Assembly: GCA_032718565.1 (NCBI GenBank)
Contig: JAVGVS010000401.1
Span: 1 to 64,000, forward strand
Direction: 5' to 3'
Source of the DNA: Distichodus sexfasciatus
Taxonomy: Eukaryota; Chordata; Actinopteri; Characiformes; Distichodontidae
DNA: 64,000 bases
How positions within the stretch are numbered: position 1 is the stretch's first letter; each line of letters opens with the position of its first letter. Both the position numbers and the translations under genes were made by a program. The notes under the pieces are model-generated. The model did not search any database, was not told where the DNA came from, and saw only the letters and a program-made list of their open reading frames with translations. This document shows, piece by piece, positions 1 to 9,657 of this stretch.

Positions 1-2218
1 CCGAGCATTCATGCAGGGTTCGCCTAAACACTTAAAAAATAAGAAAACAATAAAACAAGAGTGTCTTAACTTGTCTCAACTTTTATTCCCCCGTCACACT
101 TTTCCAGAGAGAGACTGAATTCCTCCCAACACTCCAGCATGAGATGTGCGCATGCCCAATGCCCATCTATGGCAAGCCCCGAGGGGAAAAATGCATTACA
201 CACACACACATAATGAGCGCTAGTACATTCAGAATTAGTGCAACATAACAGCATGAAATAAAGTCTGTTACACTAGCTTTGGTAATTAAACCTGATTAAA
301 GCATGATGTTGAACAGACGGGTCTAATTTATTAAGTCAATATCAAGCATATTTCGAGCTTATTTTGAGTGGTTGACTTAAAGTTATTGTTTAGAAGGCTT
401 TGGTTGTGCACTTGTTAGCAAGGCAGTCAAACAGGCATAGTTAGCAAGCTGTTAAAAAAAGTTGCAAATGTCCAAATCTCCGTTTTTACCATGCTCGTGG
501 CATTTTAATGTTTGCACGTGTTGCGTTTACAGTTAAAGTAAAAACACTGATGAAAGTCCATGTGAATGTCAGCAATTTTTTTATCGGCTAGCAGCTAGGG
601 TTTCTATCCATTAATGTTCTGATTTCCACGGGGCTGAAGCGCTGAGGCTAGCAGACTTTACTGTCTCCGTTTGCCGTGTGTGTGTTTTTGTCTGTTGTCT
701 TCCCTCCGGTTTTCTCGATACTGCTGTATCGTTGTTTGGAAGAGAATGGACTTAGATCAGTGGTCGGTTAATTAGGTGATTTCGCCTCAAGTGTGATTTC
801 GTCTCAGGGCGAAAACCCTACTGTATCATTTCTATAGCAATATACCAAGAAATAAGACTTTTACACAGTACTGTATTTAATATTTCATGTTCATAAAAGC
901 AGCTGGGAAACCTCTAACCAACTAAACCTTCAGCTTTTATTATCTCCGCGATATTATCTGACATCATGAGTTCACTATGATTCGGTTTAAATTTGCTCTG
1001 AATGCAAATTGCCACTCATTTGTCTGTCTCCCACAGCAACGTATGAAATTTGCCCGCACAAAATTAGTCGAATATGAACAGACCACAGATGTATCAACCG
1101 AGTCCGAATCTACAGAGAATGTGGGAAAGGGTGTAAGTTCCTCACACGGAGCTTCAGAAATGTAAGTTCCTGGTGCAGGGTGTCACTATGTTGGTGGCAC
1201 ACAATGTCTTTATCTTTTAGTAATCAGTCTCATAAAATTACTTGCATCTAAAAATATTGTGAATTTAATTAACATTAAATTTGCAATAATTAATAGATTA
1301 ATTAAGTTTATTATCACAACTATAATTTTACTTACAGTAATAATAACGACTTAAGTTCTGAAGGTTAATAGTTCGGCGATAGTACATTGGCTTCAGTCAA
1401 TATCTGAATGACACCACAGACACGCAATTCAACAAAATGGCGTTTATTGACAAACATCAATGCAAGCAAAGTAGTCATCAACAATACAATCTGATTTCGG
1501 TTGAGTCATAGACCTAGGTATTACATATGTGTGTGTGTGTGTGTGTCTTTGAAATGGCAAGCGTGTGTGTATTGCGCGTCTGCGTCTGCGAACGTGAGGG
1601 GCGTGGTTGCGTATGTACGTGTGGGGGAAAACAGAGCTGCTTATCAGCGCTTTTGGTATTTATGGCCCAAAATTTACATACCCACTAAAGATTGGAACTG
1701 ATACAAGTTTCACCTGTGTTTTAGTTCAGCCCCTTGTTTATGTCTGTGAATTTAAGTTTGTCAGTCGGTTTATGTCAGTTCACCCTCATTATCACCGCTT
1801 TCTGTCTGCTCCATCCAAGAAGCCAGCCAACGCTGACTGGGCTAACTGCTAACTGGGCTAACTGCTAGCCGTTAGCTACTAGGCTACATCAAGGCTAACC
1901 ACTATGCTACCGAGGAGGACTTGGTCACGTTTCCAGCCGGTGGACTTGAGGAGCGCGACCCGGTTTGGCTTGGCTGTGCTGCACTTAATGTCTGGTTGTG
2001 TTTTGTTTTGGGACTTTGTCACTATTATCAACAATAAAACTACTCTATGTTAACTCCTGCATTTGTGTCCAAACTTCGCCTTGTGAGCAGAAACGTGACA
2101 ATAGTATGTGAGTGACCTCATTTACAACTACAGTCCGACTCGTCAACTTCAATTCAAGACGCAATTGTAAGTAATACCCGGAATAAGGAATGTTACCCGG
2201 GGGAAGAGCATTTGCTCA
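1..2218. other. Gene-free AT-rich flank
   Basis: No reading frame here resembles a known protein. I see a short CA run near 195-213, a GT run at 1527-1546, repeated gttagct/gctaact words near 1850-1890, and near 2035-2099 an AATAAA-like signal followed by a sequence ending in acgtgaca. That last feature looks like an LTR 3' edge, but I found no matching start or target duplication, so it is not called. Confidence 0.5.
1527..1546. repeat. (GT)n microsatellite
   Basis: An uninterrupted run of about ten GT dinucleotides, read directly from the sequence. Confidence 0.9.
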
Positions 2219-2645
2219 TAAAGCACCAAACTTCCTGTTCGTGTTCAGAGCTCAGAAACAATCTCTGTTTTTAAGTCAAGACTTAAGACCTACCTGTTTA
2301 AATAGTCTTTTGGATATTAAAGTCTACTTTTCTTAGGTAAAGGTGAGATCTGAGGGTTCATGGTCACTTAAGATTAAAGGTGAAAGGTGGGATTGGTGCT
2401 GTCATCCTATCACTCGATTGCTCAAGTTTGCTGACGGTGGTCTGATGTGATGCCAAAACCGCTGGACCCCCCCTCATGTCTGTGCTACCTTCCAGCTCTC
2501 CCTTTTTTAGCCAGGCTGCCATCGTTACTTTAGCACTGCAGTAGGTTAGGTGTAGGGCACTAACTCTCTTAGGTCGGTTATATGTAAAGTGTTTTGTGAC
2601 AATGACTGTGGTTAAGAGCCCTATATATATAAATTTGAATTTGAA
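2219..2645 (+). mobile_element. LINE 3' end fragment
   Basis: The block ends in a motif read as gtaaagtgttttgtgacaa, then a ggcgctatata-like stretch and a tail built on aatttgaa. This architecture is typical of 3' ends of fish CR1/L2-type LINEs and of SINEs that borrow them. Only the 3' terminal part is present and no coding sequence remains. A related tail lies in reverse orientation at 40437-40650. Family assignment is from the tail only. Confidence 0.55.
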
Positions 2646-3189
2646 TCAAACATGCCCAGACATTCCCGCCCACCCCACCCACCCCACAGAGATGGGAAGT
2701 AACCATCTTGTGCCAACTTTTAACTTTTACTATGTATATTTTTAGCATGAACATCTGCACTTTCTGCTCCTTACATTTTCAAAACAGGCTCATTACCCTT
2801 GTTTTGTTTAATTTAAATTTAATTTAATTTATTACACCATTTTGCCATGCATTTTACCTATGCTGTATCAATTATGCGCGCCATTCAGGCAACTTGACTG
2901 ATTGGTTGAGGCTTAAAAACATAGTAAACACACAAAGAAAAGATATTCCCATTTGTTAGAGCCATTTTGTGTTGCATGAATGTTTGAATATTTGGATGTA
3001 ATATCTCAGAACTATTTATAGTAAAAAGTAGAGCTATAATTCTAATTTGAATATTTCTGGAACTTTCTATACAATGTTACGTAAAATAGAGTTATATTAA
3101 TATGTATACACGTTAACTGTACTAGTACATAACAACAGTAGTAATACGTAGTCGCATTACGTGCCCTAATCTGATTGGCTCTTGAAATT
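2646..3189. other. No gene seen
   Basis: AT-rich sequence with a short CCCACCCCAC low-complexity patch near 2665-2690. No coding or structured signal recognised. Confidence 0.5.
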
Positions 3190-3501
3190 TATTTTTTTAA
3201 TTTATTTATTTTTTCCTTTGTTTTACCAGGGTAGTCACATTGAGACAATAGTCTCTTTTCCAAGTGAGCCCTGGCCAAGAAAAGGCAGCACTTAACTAAC
3301 AATATACACTATAAACAACATAACTACCAAACACAAACATAAAACACAAGCAACATATGAAGTACCAGAATAACACAATACACAACACGTACCATAAAGG
3401 ACATATCTATAACACATAATCATTAAAAAAAAAACATACCTACAATACAAATATAAATACAAAAGACAATCACGAAAATAGACTTAAATTATAAAAATAA
3501 C

Positions 3502-3990
3502 CTAGAAACACTCACACTGATAATGTAAAATATCAGCAACCCGTAGCTTGAAATCAAAAAGTGAAGTGAACATAAGTTTTAACTGTTTCTGAAGTTCATT
3601 CCAAGTTGAAGGGGCATTATAATGAAAAGCTATTTTGCCAAATTTGGTTCTAACCATAGGCACATTAAAAAGGATGACACTATTTGACCTAAGATTATAT
3701 CTATTATTTGTAGACAATGAAAAAACAGATAAGTATGATGGTAACAAACTAATAACTGCTTTGTAAATGGGTGGGTGCCAACCAGATAAACTATACAAAT
3801 TGCAATGATGTGTAGAGTATTTAGCACCAGTTATAAAACGTAGTGCAGAATGATAAACAGAATCCAATGAACGCAACACAGACTTTGAAGCATGCATATA
3901 GAGAATATCGCCATAGTCAAGAACAGATATAAATGTGACTGCAACCAGTTTTTTTCTTGCTTTAAGATTAAAACAAGCCTTATTCCTATA
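3502..3990 (-). pseudogene. LINE C RT C-terminal domain
   Basis: The minus frame reads VLDYGDILYMHASKS, SVYHSALRFITGAK and STWNELQKQL, hallmarks of the C-terminal region of CR1/L2-type LINE pol proteins. The frame stays open from near 3990 to the stop at 3502 and continues across the ATG at 3897, so that ATG is not a biological start. Its N-terminal part lies beyond the DIRS element at 9658 and above. Confidence 0.7.
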
Positions 3991-4048
3991 AATAAAAACG
4001 TACTCAGTTACTTACATAACCTCGGTTCCCTGAGATATGGGAACGAGT

Positions 4049-4293
4049 ACTGCGTCGTAAGACACTACGGGAAAACTCCTTTTTCCTCTTCGACTGAAGC
4101 CTTTTTTTCAATCACGCAGTGCAACTGCACGCTGATTGGTTTGTCAAAGTTAACTTGACGAGACCAATCAACTGACGGCGGTAACGAGTCGGCCAATGGC
4201 CGCGCCGCTTTACCGGGTGCTGTCATTTGCATGGGGCGACGCCAACCGGCTCTATAAATGCGGCCGTTTCGCCGTCAAGTTCAGATTTTTATT
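4049..4293 (+). repeat. DIRS inverted terminal repeat (3' side)
   Basis: This stretch is the reverse complement of 9395-9640 with only a handful of mismatches. It includes the octamer ATTTGCAT at 4225-4232 and TATAAA at 4253-4258, which here point into the element on the plus strand, antisense to its genes. Confidence 0.88.
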
Positions 4294-4340
4294 ACGAAGC
4301 ATCTGAGACGTGCAGCACATGGCACGGCAAGGAACACAGC

Positions 4341-4442
4341 ACTCGTTCCCATATCTCAGGGAACCGAAGTTACGTAAGTAACCGAGTATGTTCCCTTTCG
4401 ATATTTCGTACTGCGTCGTAAGACGCTATGGGGAACCAGTAC
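4341..4442. repeat. DIRS internal complementary region
   Basis: Positions 4341-4392 are the reverse complement of the left terminus 3997-4048. Positions 4390 to about 4442 match the reverse complement of the right terminus (about 9605-9657). The two halves join at GTT (4390-4392), the trinucleotide also found at both outer ends (AAC at 3997-3999 and 9655-9657). In DIRS elements the ICR templates completion of the ends and makes the circular intermediate possible; that role is established family knowledge. Confidence 0.88.
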
Positions 4443-4660
4443 AATCCCGCCGTGCCATGGTGGGACTCAATATGACACCCAAGGGGGAAAACCCCCAGGG
4501 GAACGTCACAAAAATACACCAAGCACAGGGCAAGCCATGAAGGGGGCCGCTGTGGCTCGGGTGTCGCCCCGCAGGTGCCCGAACGGGCCTGATAACTAGG
4601 GACTCACACCAAACAGGTCGAGTAACCAATAAAACCATTCAGTCGGTCCACTGGACGGAC

Positions 4661-5566
4661 TTATATAGACAAAACTCTGGACTGCAGAGCAGGGACATCT
4701 AGGTTATAAAACCTGATAAATGTGGACGGCGAGGACCAGCCGGCCGCCTCACAAATCTCCAAAATGGAAACCCCACTTGACCACGCCCAAGAAGAGGCCA
4801 TGCCTCTGGTGGAGTGGGCTCTAACTCCCAAGGGGCACTGCATCCCCAAGGAGGAATAAGCCAGCGTAATGGCCTCCACAATCCACTTAGAAAGTCTTTG
4901 CTTCGTAACCGGAACGCCCTTGGCGCGGTTACCGAAGCCGACAAAAAGCTGTTCTGAACTCCTGAATGAGGCAGAACGCGCTACGTAAACCCTCAGGGCC
5001 CTAACGGGGCAGAGCAGGTGAGAGTCCTGGTCGTCCACCGAGGCGGGCAGGGCAGAGAGACTTATGACCTGGGCTCTGAACGGAGTTGAGAGCACCTTAG
5101 GCACATAACCCAGTCTTGGTTTCAGGACGACTCTGGAGTCGTTTGGCCCGAATTCCAGGCAAGACGGGTTGACAGACAGTGCTTGTAAGTCACCCACTCG
5201 CTTGACAGACGCCAGTGCCAGGAGCAGGGTGGTCTTAAGCGAGAGCGCTTTCAAGCTCGAGGAGTGCAGAGGCTCGAATGGGGCCCCTTTCAGGGCCCTT
5301 AGCACGGTGGATAAGTCCCACGAGGGGACCGTATGAGGGCACGGGGGGTGCAACTGCCTGGCGCCTCTCAAAAATTGGATAACCGCACTGTGCCTGCCGA
5401 CCGAGCGCCCCGCAATAGGGGCATGAAAGGCCGCTATTGCCGAAGCGTAAACCTTGATGGTCGAGGGAGAACGCTGCTTGTCCAGCAACTCCTGCAGGAA
5501 TGACAAGACCACCGAGACCTCTGAGGAGACCGGATCGACGTCCCGGTCCCGGTCACCAATCCTCAA
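4661..5566 (-). CDS. DIRS tyrosine recombinase (frame-broken N-terminus)
   Basis: This is the integrase-equivalent that would insert the circular DNA intermediate. The 301-residue frame keeps the full catalytic set: Arg in VKRVGDLQAL, HSTRG, Trp in AAGWSSPSTF and the nucleophile Tyr in FIRFYNLD. The open frame starts at a TTG only because it is cut there. The natural N-terminus, a helical DNA-binding region reading ARAPSTRR and KWALFEDW, lies in another frame at 5567-5640 and is separated by one extra base near 5556. The gene overlaps the end of the RNase H-methyltransferase frame, as is usual for the family. Confidence 0.85.
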   Translation of the reverse strand: MRIGDRDRDVDPVSSEVSVVLSFLQELLDKQRSPSTIKVYASAIAAFHAPIAGRSVGRHSAVIQFLRGARQLHPPCPHTVPSWDLSTVLRALKGAPFEPLHSSSLKALSLKTTLLLALASVKRVGDLQALSVNPSCLEFGPNDSRVVLKPRLGYVPKVLSTPFRAQVISLSALPASVDDQDSHLLCPVRALRVYVARSASFRSSEQLFVGFGNRAKGVPVTKQRLSKWIVEAITLAYSSLGMQCPLGVRAHSTRGMASSWAWSSGVSILEICEAAGWSSPSTFIRFYNLDVPALQSRVLSI

Positions 5567-5629
5567 AAAGAGCCCATTTCAGAGCGCAGAGCCGCCGCGT
5601 AGACGGGGCTCTAGCTTCAGTCATAGTAT

Positions 5630-6748
5630 TCAGGACGCGCTCTGGGAGGCCCAAAGGTGCCCCTTGAGCGGCCAGACATGAAGGGCCCACAGCTCGGGCC
5701 GTGGATGCCACAGCGAGCCGTTCGCTTGAGAGAGGAGGTCCCGCCTCAAGGGAATTGGCCACGGGGCTGCTTCCAACAACTGGAACAGCTCCGACACCCA
5801 CGCCTGGTTCCTCCAGAAGGGGGCTACCAGGAGAAGCCTGAGCTTGCGCTCCCGGACTCGTCTGAGTACCTGAGGTAACAGAGCGACCGGAGGGAACGCG
5901 TAAAGCGGAAGATCTGGCCACTCGTGGGCCAGAGCATCCGCGCTTCTCATAAAGTAAAGTGGGCAGTGAGAATTGTCTTCGGAGGCGAAGAGGTCGACTC
6001 GCGCCCTGCCGAAGGTGTCCCAAATCCTCTGAACCGCGAGGGGGTGGAGCGTCCAGTTCTCTGATGAGACATTGCTCCTCGACAGCATGTCTGCCCCCTG
6101 GTTCAATTTGCCCGGCACATGCGATGCCCTGAGCGAGCACAGGTTGGCCTGGGCCCATATCAGAAGGCGTTTTGCAAGTGCAAAGAGGCGCCTCGAGACA
6201 ATTCCGCCTTGGTGGTTCACATAGGACACCACAGAGCAGCTGTCCGAGCGCACCAGAACATGGTGCCCCTTCAGTTCTGGCAGGAAGGCTTGGCAGGCAT
6301 GGGACACTGCGAGCATCTCAAGGCAGTTGATGTGCAGCCCTGCCTCCTCCCTGGACCAAAGGCCAGAGGCCGGTTTGCCTTCGCACAGGGCTCCCCAACC
6401 CATGTTGGAGGCGTCTGTCGAGACCACCTTCCTCCTGTGCGCCGCATCCAGATGCACCCCTTGGGCTAGCCAGTGAGGGTCCCTCCAACGGGTCAGGGCT
6501 TTGACACAGGCCCAAGTTACCGTTAAGCAGTGGCGCCCGTGGCGCCATGCCGCGAATGGAACCCTCTGCTTCAACCAAAACTGGATGGGTCGCATGTAAA
6601 GCAGACCCAGCTGAAGTACCGGCGAAGCTGCTGCCATAAGGCCCAGAATTCTCTGGAAGGCCTTGAGTGGGTGCAAGGAGCTCTCCACGAAGGAGGCTGC
6701 GCGGCTCCGAATGGACTCGGCTCGCTCCGCTGAGAGACTCGCGTTCAT
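5630..6748 (-). CDS. DIRS RNase H and Dam-like methyltransferase
   Basis: This frame continues the polyprotein after the RT. RNase H residues are visible as STDASNMGWG (Asp), INCLEMLAV (Glu), VRSDSCS (Asp) and LNQGADMLSR (Asp). Downstream, VDLFASEDN and LLVAPFWRNQAW are typical of the DNA N6-adenine methyltransferase-like domain fused in DIRS1-group elements. The open frame reaches 6964, but the part above 6748 only shadows the RT. It joins the RT frame through a single-base shift near 6744, so RT and RNase H are no longer in one frame. Confidence 0.8.
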   Translation of the reverse strand: MNASLSAERAESIRSRAASFVESSLHPLKAFQRILGLMAAASPVLQLGLLYMRPIQFWLKQRVPFAAWRHGRHCLTVTWACVKALTRWRDPHWLAQGVHLDAAHRRKVVSTDASNMGWGALCEGKPASGLWSREEAGLHINCLEMLAVSHACQAFLPELKGHHVLVRSDSCSVVSYVNHQGGIVSRRLFALAKRLLIWAQANLCSLRASHVPGKLNQGADMLSRSNVSSENWTLHPLAVQRIWDTFGRARVDLFASEDNSHCPLYFMRSADALAHEWPDLPLYAFPPVALLPQVLRRVRERKLRLLLVAPFWRNQAWVSELFQLLEAAPWPIPLRRDLLSQANGSLWHPRPELWALHVWPLKGHLWASQSAS

Positions 6749-9225
6749 TCGATCACTATCCCCAGGAATGAAATTTGTTGGCTGGGTGATAGCCTGCTCT
6801 TGGCGAAACTGACCCTGAGCCCCAGACGCTCCAAGTGGCTGAGGAGAAGGGCCTGATGCGATATCAAAACCGCCTCTGACTGGGCCAGAATGAGCCAGTC
6901 GTCGAGGTAGTTGAGGACGCGGACCCCCATCTGTCTCAGAGGGGAGAGCGCTGCGTCCATGCATCGCGTAAAAGTGCGGGGAGCCAGAGATAAACCAAAC
7001 GGAAGGACCCTGTATTGATATGCCACGCCCTCGAAGGCAAATCTCAGAAAGCGCCTGTGATGGGGGGCAATTTGGATATGAAAGTACGCGTCTTTCAGAT
7101 CCAGAGACATAAACCAGTGCTCGTGGCGAATCTGTGCGAGGATCTGCCTTACGGTCACCATTCTAAACGGCCGCTTTACCAGGGCGCGGTTCAGAAGCCT
7201 GAGGTCCAAAATCTGTCGGAGACCGCCGCCTTTTTTGGGGACAAGGAAATACCGGCTGTAAAAGCCTGACTCGCTTTGAGCTGGAGGAACAATCTCTATG
7301 GCTCCTTTTCCCAGCAAGTTGGCCACCTCGGCGCGGAGAACGGGAACGGTCTCCTCGTGCACATGAGTGGGGACCACGCTGCGAAAGCGGGGGGGTCTGC
7401 GAGCAAACTGCAAGGTGTAACCTCGTCTTATTGTACCCATCACCCAGTCTGACACTGCGGGGATGGCCTGCCAGGCCTCGGCCCGCTGGGACAGTGGTTG
7501 AATGAGGTTCATGGATTCGTCGCCCAGGGGCAGAGAATCTGACATGTGAGGAAGAGGATTGCTCTTTTTGTGAGGATGTAAATTTTTTGTTTTTATTCCC
7601 GCAATCACAGCGGTCGGACAGGCGGGCACTTGTATGGGCCGGGCAGGAGCCAAAGACACACTTGCCTCTGCACCCGGCGCTAAGCGGGGTGGTCCGGCTG
7701 CGGCGGGACTGAACCCCTTCCTCTTCCTGCTTGGGCGTTCAGGAGGACTTTCTGGGAGCGGGGTCGAAGGTGATCTTGGGCCGGGGACCTGCACCTGCAC
7801 GCTGAAGCGTCTCGCTGAACGTGAGCGTCCTCTATCTTGACGCTCTCTGGGTCGCGGTTCCGGAGCGGGAGGGGCAGGAGCAGCGGGCTGCCAAGTCGGC
7901 TCCGACCTGGGGCAACTGGAGGCAGATGAAGTGCTGGAACGCTTCGGGAGGAAGTGTCGCATGGCTTGGGACGACTTCTGAGGCTCAGTGAAGCGCTCAG
8001 CGAAACCCTCAACCGCCGGTCCGAAGAGGCCACCTGGAGAGACAGGAGCGTCGAGGAACGGGACTTTATCCGGCTCCTTCATCTCCGTCAGCGTCAGCCA
8101 GAGATGGCGCTCCAGGACCACCAAGCTTGACATCGAGCGACCGATGGCCTGGGCTGTGGCTTTGGTGGCACGTAGAGCCAGGTCCGTCGCACTTTGCAGG
8201 TCAGCGAGGGAAGTGGCGTCGAGACCGGTTCCTTCAGAGGCGAGCATCTTCGCCTGGAATACCTGCAGCACGGCCAAGGAATGCAGGGCCGAGGCGGCTT
8301 GGCCAGCAGCGGCGTAGGCACGGCCAGCGAGCGCTGATGTGGTTTTGCAGGGCTTGGAGGGATGGTTCGCCCTGGCCTTCCATCCAATGGCCGATGGCGG
8401 GCAGAGATGCGCGGCCACGGACTCATCCAATGGAGGCAGGTGGACGTAGCCTTTCTCCTCGGCGCCGTCCACAGAGGAGAGCGCGGTAGAGGAGAAAGTC
8501 CGGACCCTGGACGAATACGGAGCGCGCCACGCCTTGGTGAGCTCCTCGTGGACTTCGGGGAAGAAGGGGGCGGAGTGTTGCTGGGGGGCCTGTCGGCGCC
8601 CCGGGAGAAACCACTCGTCCAGCCTGCTTCGCGAGGGTTCCTCAGGGGAGGACCACTCAAGTCCAAGCTCAGCGACAGCTTTTGACAGGACGCGAGTGAG
8701 CTCCTCATCGTTCCTGTTCCTGGCGCTATGGGAGGATGACGGCGGTCGGGGGGCGGGGTCAGACTCGGAGCCCGCGAACTCCGCCGCGTCAGAAGCAGCC
8801 AGTGAGATGCTGTCGTCATCGTCTTCTTCATCTCCGCCGAACGCAACCAGGTCACTCGCAGCTGCTGAGGGACGCTGGTCGGCTTGGGTGAAGAAGACGG
8901 GATCAGTTGGGGGGGCGAAACTCGCGGGCACGGAGCCGGCGAGAGCTCGTCCGCTTCCAAGCGCGCACGCCACTCTTCCCCGCCGTTTCTTCCTCACAGG
9001 GCCCTGGGAGGATGTAGATGGGAGGGAGGAGGGGGCGGGGTCGCGCTCTGAAAAGAGCGCTACCCGCGAGCGCAGCGCTGAGATACTGAGAGCCTCGCAA
9101 TGCGGGCAATCAGCGGAGGAGAGAGCGGCTTCTGCGTGGGATCTGCCGAGACAGAGCGCACACTCAAGATGGCCGTCGTCAGAGCGCAGCGGCTCCGAGC
9201 ACGAAGTGCAGCGACGGCGTGGCAT
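6745..9225 (-). CDS. DIRS Gag-like protein with reverse transcriptase
   Basis: An 826-residue frame begins at an ATG 200 bp inside the right ITR. The N-terminus has paired cysteines (RRRCTSC, LECALC, DCPHC) suggesting zinc binding, followed by a long Ser/Arg/Pro-rich Gag-like region. From about residue 610 the RT appears: FLVPKKGGGLRQILDLR, FMSLDLKDAYFHI (motif A), VLPFGLSLAP (motif B), VLNYLDDWLI (catalytic YLDD) and QISFLGIVIE. It stops right after that last motif because of the frame break. Gag and RT are usually separate overlapping ORFs in this group; here they are continuous. Confidence 0.85.
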   Translation of the reverse strand: MPRRRCTSCSEPLRSDDGHLECALCLGRSHAEAALSSADCPHCEALSISALRSRVALFSERDPAPSSLPSTSSQGPVRKKRRGRVACALGSGRALAGSVPASFAPPTDPVFFTQADQRPSAAASDLVAFGGDEEDDDDSISLAASDAAEFAGSESDPAPRPPSSSHSARNRNDEELTRVLSKAVAELGLEWSSPEEPSRSRLDEWFLPGRRQAPQQHSAPFFPEVHEELTKAWRAPYSSRVRTFSSTALSSVDGAEEKGYVHLPPLDESVAAHLCPPSAIGWKARANHPSKPCKTTSALAGRAYAAAGQAASALHSLAVLQVFQAKMLASEGTGLDATSLADLQSATDLALRATKATAQAIGRSMSSLVVLERHLWLTLTEMKEPDKVPFLDAPVSPGGLFGPAVEGFAERFTEPQKSSQAMRHFLPKRSSTSSASSCPRSEPTWQPAAPAPPAPEPRPRERQDRGRSRSARRFSVQVQVPGPRSPSTPLPESPPERPSRKRKGFSPAAAGPPRLAPGAEASVSLAPARPIQVPACPTAVIAGIKTKNLHPHKKSNPLPHMSDSLPLGDESMNLIQPLSQRAEAWQAIPAVSDWVMGTIRRGYTLQFARRPPRFRSVVPTHVHEETVPVLRAEVANLLGKGAIEIVPPAQSESGFYSRYFLVPKKGGGLRQILDLRLLNRALVKRPFRMVTVRQILAQIRHEHWFMSLDLKDAYFHIQIAPHHRRFLRFAFEGVAYQYRVLPFGLSLAPRTFTRCMDAALSPLRQMGVRVLNYLDDWLILAQSEAVLISHQALLLSHLERLGLRVSFAKSRLSPSQQISFLGIVIE

Positions 9226-9394
9226 TTAAAAATGCTGTTTAACTCTTTTAGAAGAGAAAATAAGCTCTAAAGCCGGAAGCGGCAGGGGAACGGCGAAAAT
9301 AGCCAATTCCAGCTGCGAATGCTTTATCAACGGCGAAGGCGTTCAGTCGCAGAGTTCAGCGTTGAAAACAATATCTCAAGGCTGAAGGAAGAAA

Positions 9395-9640
9395 AATCTG
9401 AACTTGACGGCGAAACGGCCGCATTTATAGAGCCGGTTGGCGCCGCCCCATGCAAATGACGGCACCCGGTAAAGCGGCGCGGCCATTGGCCGACTCGTTA
9501 CCGCCGTCAGTTGATTGGTCTTGTCAAATTAACTTTGACAAACCAATCAGCGTGCAGTTGCACTGCGTGATTGAAAAAAAGGCTTCAGTCGAAGAGGAAA
9601 AAGGAGTTTTCCCATAGCGTCTTATGACGCAGTACGAGTG
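9395..9640 (-). repeat. DIRS inverted terminal repeat (5' side)
   Basis: Inverted partner of 4049-4293. The outer 17 bases reaching 9657 differ from the left end but are repeated in the ICR, the asymmetry expected for DIRS termini. Confidence 0.88.
9420..9548 (-). promoter_or_regulatory. DIRS ITR promoter: octamer, CCAAT boxes, TATA
   Basis: Read on the minus strand toward the Gag start at 9225, the order is CCAAT-type boxes (ATTGG at 9514-9518 and 9485-9489, with an opposing CCAAT at 9543-9547), an octamer (ATGCAAAT at 9450-9457) and a TATA box (ctataaatg near 9421-9429). Spacing fits an RNA polymerase II promoter starting about 30 bp inside the TATA. The same set lies in the other ITR pointing the opposite way. 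Activity is inference. Confidence 0.6.
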
Positions 9641-9657
9641 AAATATCGAAAGGGAAC

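Larger units (their letters stand above)
3997..9657 (-). mobile_element. DIRS retrotransposon, near full length
   Basis: This 5.66-kb tyrosine-recombinase retrotransposon sits inside LINE C. It has inverted terminal repeats of about 245 bp (4049-4293 and 9395-9640), terminal extensions ending in AAC/GTT, and an internal complementary region at 4341-4442 next to its 3' end. Coding order on the minus strand is Gag then RT (9225 to 6745), RNase H and Dam-like methyltransferase (6748 to 5630), and tyrosine recombinase (to 4661), the standard DIRS1-group order. No target duplication is seen, as expected for YR integration. Two single-base frame breaks, near 6744 and 5556, suggest it is recently dead or repaired only by overlap. 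Confidence 0.9.

Noticed and set aside
1501..1852. Two overlapping small ORFs near the GT microsatellite
   Set aside because: They read through the simple repeat and have no recognisable domain or conservation signal.
2035..2104. LTR 3' edge ending acgtgaca
   Set aside because: No matching 5' edge or target duplication was found upstream, so a solo LTR could not be supported.
4227..4421. ORF at the DIRS left end
   Set aside because: It lies in the ITR and ICR, non-coding structural DNA of the element.
8534..9229. 231-residue plus-strand ORF
   Set aside because: Antisense shadow of the GC-rich DIRS Gag frame; low-complexity Ser/Gly/Ala composition.
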